Positions 62,286-64,000 of a DNA stretch of 64,000 bases are shown piece by piece. Each line of letters begins with the position of its first letter. Position 1 is the first letter of the stretch. The notes beneath the pieces were generated by a model. That model saw only the letters and a program-made list of their open reading frames with translations. It had not been told where the DNA came from and did not search any database. A program made the translations under genes and the position numbers. The DNA is from Himantopus leucocephalus (Eukaryota; Chordata; Aves; Charadriiformes; Recurvirostridae): the NCBI GenBank assembly GCA_003993805.1, contig RSEF01000003.1, positions 106,242,138 through 106,306,137 of the forward strand, in the 5' to 3' direction.

Positions 62286-63337
62286 GTATACATTGGTCAA
62301 GGATTCTGTAAAGTAATTTGCTAATGGGCAGAAGCAAAGAGTATGATGTTAAGATACACTGAAGTGGAATACCAACTAAAGAAAAGTGGTAACTAGTTCA
62401 GCTGAGGTTACTTTAATACTAGCTTTGTAAAATTAAATATTAGCTAACAACAGAAAAACCTTTTTTATTTCTAGGAAGGAAAAAGCTTCAAAAAAAATAA
62501 TCAAGATATTCAGTATTAAAAAACCAAACACATTTGACAAACCGTTTTCACAGATGCTGTTGTAAGTCTACAAAGCAGAGGGAATGCTGCCTTTGAGGAA
62601 GTACTTCTTTGTTTTGTAATAAATATGCACGTAAATAATTTCTTGTAAAACTATGGAATTATTTTCTTAACCAGAACAGGTAAGGTGTAATGAAAAGTTT
62701 TCCTGATATCATACAGAAAATGGGCCCATTTCATTTGAGCACAGACCCTAACATTCTGCCAGACAAGGGAGCCAAGTAGTATTTTATTGTAACCCAAAGC
62801 GAAAATCCAATATTTATGTCATATTAAAAGAAATCCCTTTTCTGTTATCAAAACCCATGTGAAAGGTAAGACTGCACTGGAACCTCTCCCAGGAAAGAGA
62901 ACAGTATTAGAACACAACCAACGTACCATTGTCTCTTCTCGGCAACAGGTCACTGGGACTCTGTTTCGGGTCCTCTTTCTCACCTCACTAAGCAACTCAA
63001 TCTCAAGTAAAGACCTGCCCCTGAGACAGCTTTCCTCTATAATGGAGAGAACAAGGTGATGGTCAGAGTACTAAGACTATCGCCCCACTTCCATTCTGCA
63101 GAGGAAAGCTCACACAAGTAGCACTCCTCTGAGAATAGGCTAGATTGCGCATAATACTGCAAAGCAGGGCACATGACTAGTATATACTAATATAAAATAT
63201 CCAATAAGTTGCCTATTATAAAACTCATTATCAAGTATTGCTGCATACCTGTGGTATCAGACTACACCTATTACTAGATACCTGAGTACTTGCAACCGAA
63301 ACCACATGTTAAAGTAATGCAAGAGTGAAAAGGATAT
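62286..63337 (-). other. E2F6: U12-type AT-AC intron of E2F6
   Basis: This 1052-bp intron begins ATATCCTTTT (63337-63328) and ends ...CCAATGTATAC (last base 62286). A match to the U12 branch-site consensus, TCCTTGAC, lies at 62303-62296. Its branch adenosine (62297) is 10 nt from the terminal AC pair, the short spacing typical of U12 introns. No GT or usable GC donor exists near the exon end, and the upstream TTTACAG alternative acceptor would put an in-frame TGA before the conserved segment. Joining at AT-AC gives ENAK-LAYVTYQDI, which aligns without gap to human E2F6 ENERLAYVTYQDI. E2F genes are a known host family for minor-class introns. Confidence 0.9.
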
Positions 63338-63496
63338 TTTGCATTTTCTTTGTCTTCTGTTAGTTCAAATAACTGATGAGCACAATCCTTGATTAACTCA
63401 TCCAGAGCTTCTTCCATGGCTGACAAGTCAGAAAGTTCATCTTTAAGGTTTTGCTGCTCTGGTGCTTTTCCAAAAACTTGGTCACGATTAGAACCT
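63338..63496 (-). CDS. E2F6: E2F6, leucine-zipper/dimerisation exon
   Basis: This internal exon is preceded by a CTAG acceptor at 63500-63497. After one base that completes a codon, it encodes 52 residues beginning GSNRDQVFGKAPEQQNLKDE, then a helical heptad-like segment (LSDLSAMEEALDELIKDC, AHQLFELTEDKENA) and two bases of a Lys codon. This matches the coiled-coil region of E2F6 that dimerises with DP1/DP2: human has ELSDLSAMEDALDELIKDCAQQLFELTDDKEN. The intron before it is short (308 bp, 63497-63804). The 3' boundary is unusual: no GT follows. Instead the next bases are ATATCCTTTT, a near-perfect U12-type AT-AC donor. The junction residues AK-LAYVTYQ support this boundary (see the AT-AC intron entry). 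Confidence 0.94.
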
Positions 63497-63804
63497 CTAG
63501 AAGAATATGAAAGTTGTCTAGTATGTTTATATAAATAAGAGCCTGTTTATTGCACACAAAGTACACTAACAGAAAACAACAAGGGACTCAGGCATTCTTT
63601 GCTGAAATATGCTTCATTGTGCTTTTGCACTTGATACTTGTTAATATAGTAATTCAGATAGCCTGAGGATACAGAAGAACTTAAAATATTTTTACCTCTT
63701 AAAAGTAATTCAATATACTTAAAAATACTCTCAAAGTTATAAACACAACTCAAAATTGCTGGGTTTCATTGTTTCAGAAATTAGAAGTTTCAAAGCCAAC
63801 TCAC

Positions 63805-64000
63805 ACCCACTGGATAAGATTCTTAGATCTTTTCTGAATTAAATGGATTCCATCCAACACATTGGTGATGTCATACACTCTTCGTTTTCGTACTCCAAGC
63901 ATTACTGCCACTTCATTTAAATCAAGGACACCGTCTGGAGCTCTTTTGACAAGATCCATGAATTTTCTGGTCAAATAAACCAAGGATGCATCAAATCGAG
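63805..64000 (-). CDS. E2F6: E2F6, DNA-binding-domain exon (partial, cut by right edge)
   Basis: This exon reads, on the minus strand, as 64 complete codons starting [17 protein letters not shown] and ending in SKNLIQW. It is the second half of the E2F winged-helix domain and includes the family hallmark [15 protein letters not shown], which contacts the TTTSSCGC core and the DP partner. The [13 protein letters not shown] stretch is typical of E2F6, not E2F1-5. The exon ends TGG GT|GTGAGT, leaving two bases that combine with the first base of the next exon to give Val (W-V-G-S; human has W-I-G-S). E2F6 is a nuclear repressor that binds DNA as a heterodimer with DP proteins. It lacks the Rb-binding transactivation tail of E2F1-5 and recruits Polycomb-type (PRC1.6) complexes. 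The start codon and first exons lie beyond the right edge. Confidence 0.95.

Noticed and set aside
62286..62309. TTTACAG at 62316-62310 as the acceptor of the E2F6 marked-box exon
   Set aside because: Using it puts a TGA in frame before LAYVTYQDI and leaves no matching donor. The AT-AC boundaries give a gap-free protein match.
1..64000. CRISPR arrays, bacterial operons, tRNA/rRNA genes, endogenous retroviral genes
   Set aside because: No regularly spaced repeats, cloverleaf genes, rRNA segments or retroviral gag/pol/env-like frames were seen. The reverse-transcriptase remnants are of CR1 LINE type.

Overview
The window is vertebrate nuclear DNA, almost certainly from a bird. It is AT-rich, has sparse coding and long introns, and carries at least ten CR1 LINE fragments with the archosaur-type 3' end (a 'ttggactagatgatct...aggtcccttccaacc' tail). 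Two single-copy genes can be recognised from conserved protein segments. Both are on the minus strand, in the same order and orientation as the mammalian ROCK2-E2F6 neighbourhood.

Layout. (1) Bases 1-41388 are read as the first intron of ROCK2: no further coding exon was seen there. It holds eight CR1 pieces, seven of them antisense to the gene, plus a MIR-like SINE relic, a small CpG-rich islet at about 17.78-18.02 kb, local duplications, two short hairpins, and Ns placed at homopolymers. (2) Bases 41389-41538 are the first coding exon of ROCK2, inside a CpG island of about 1.7 kb (40.75-42.48 kb) with long G/C runs. (3) Bases 42.5-59.0 kb are the ROCK2-E2F6 intergenic stretch. It holds a CpG-rich divergent flank with a good plus-strand splice donor at 43084/43085, two MIR-like relics, a probable ancient tRNA-headed repeat near 50.3-50.75 kb, and two CR1 fragments. 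(4) Bases 59.03-64.0 kb are the 3' two-thirds of E2F6. The second half of the DNA-binding domain runs off the right edge. The dimerisation and marked-box exons follow, with an unresolved last exon and a likely polyadenylation signal.

The best observation is in E2F6. One intron (62286-63337) begins ATATCCTTTT and ends AC, with a TCCTTGAC branch-site match 10 nt before the AC. This is a U12-dependent AT-AC intron, and only these boundaries restore the conserved protein reading across the junction.

ROCK2 (a Rho-activated kinase) and E2F6 (a transcriptional repressor) are not known to work as a pair; their adjacency is a matter of conserved synteny. No bacterial-type system, CRISPR array, tRNA or rRNA gene or intact virus-like element was seen. 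The long plus-strand open frames at 11.2-12.3 and 26.0-26.7 kb are remnants of the CR1 reverse transcriptase.
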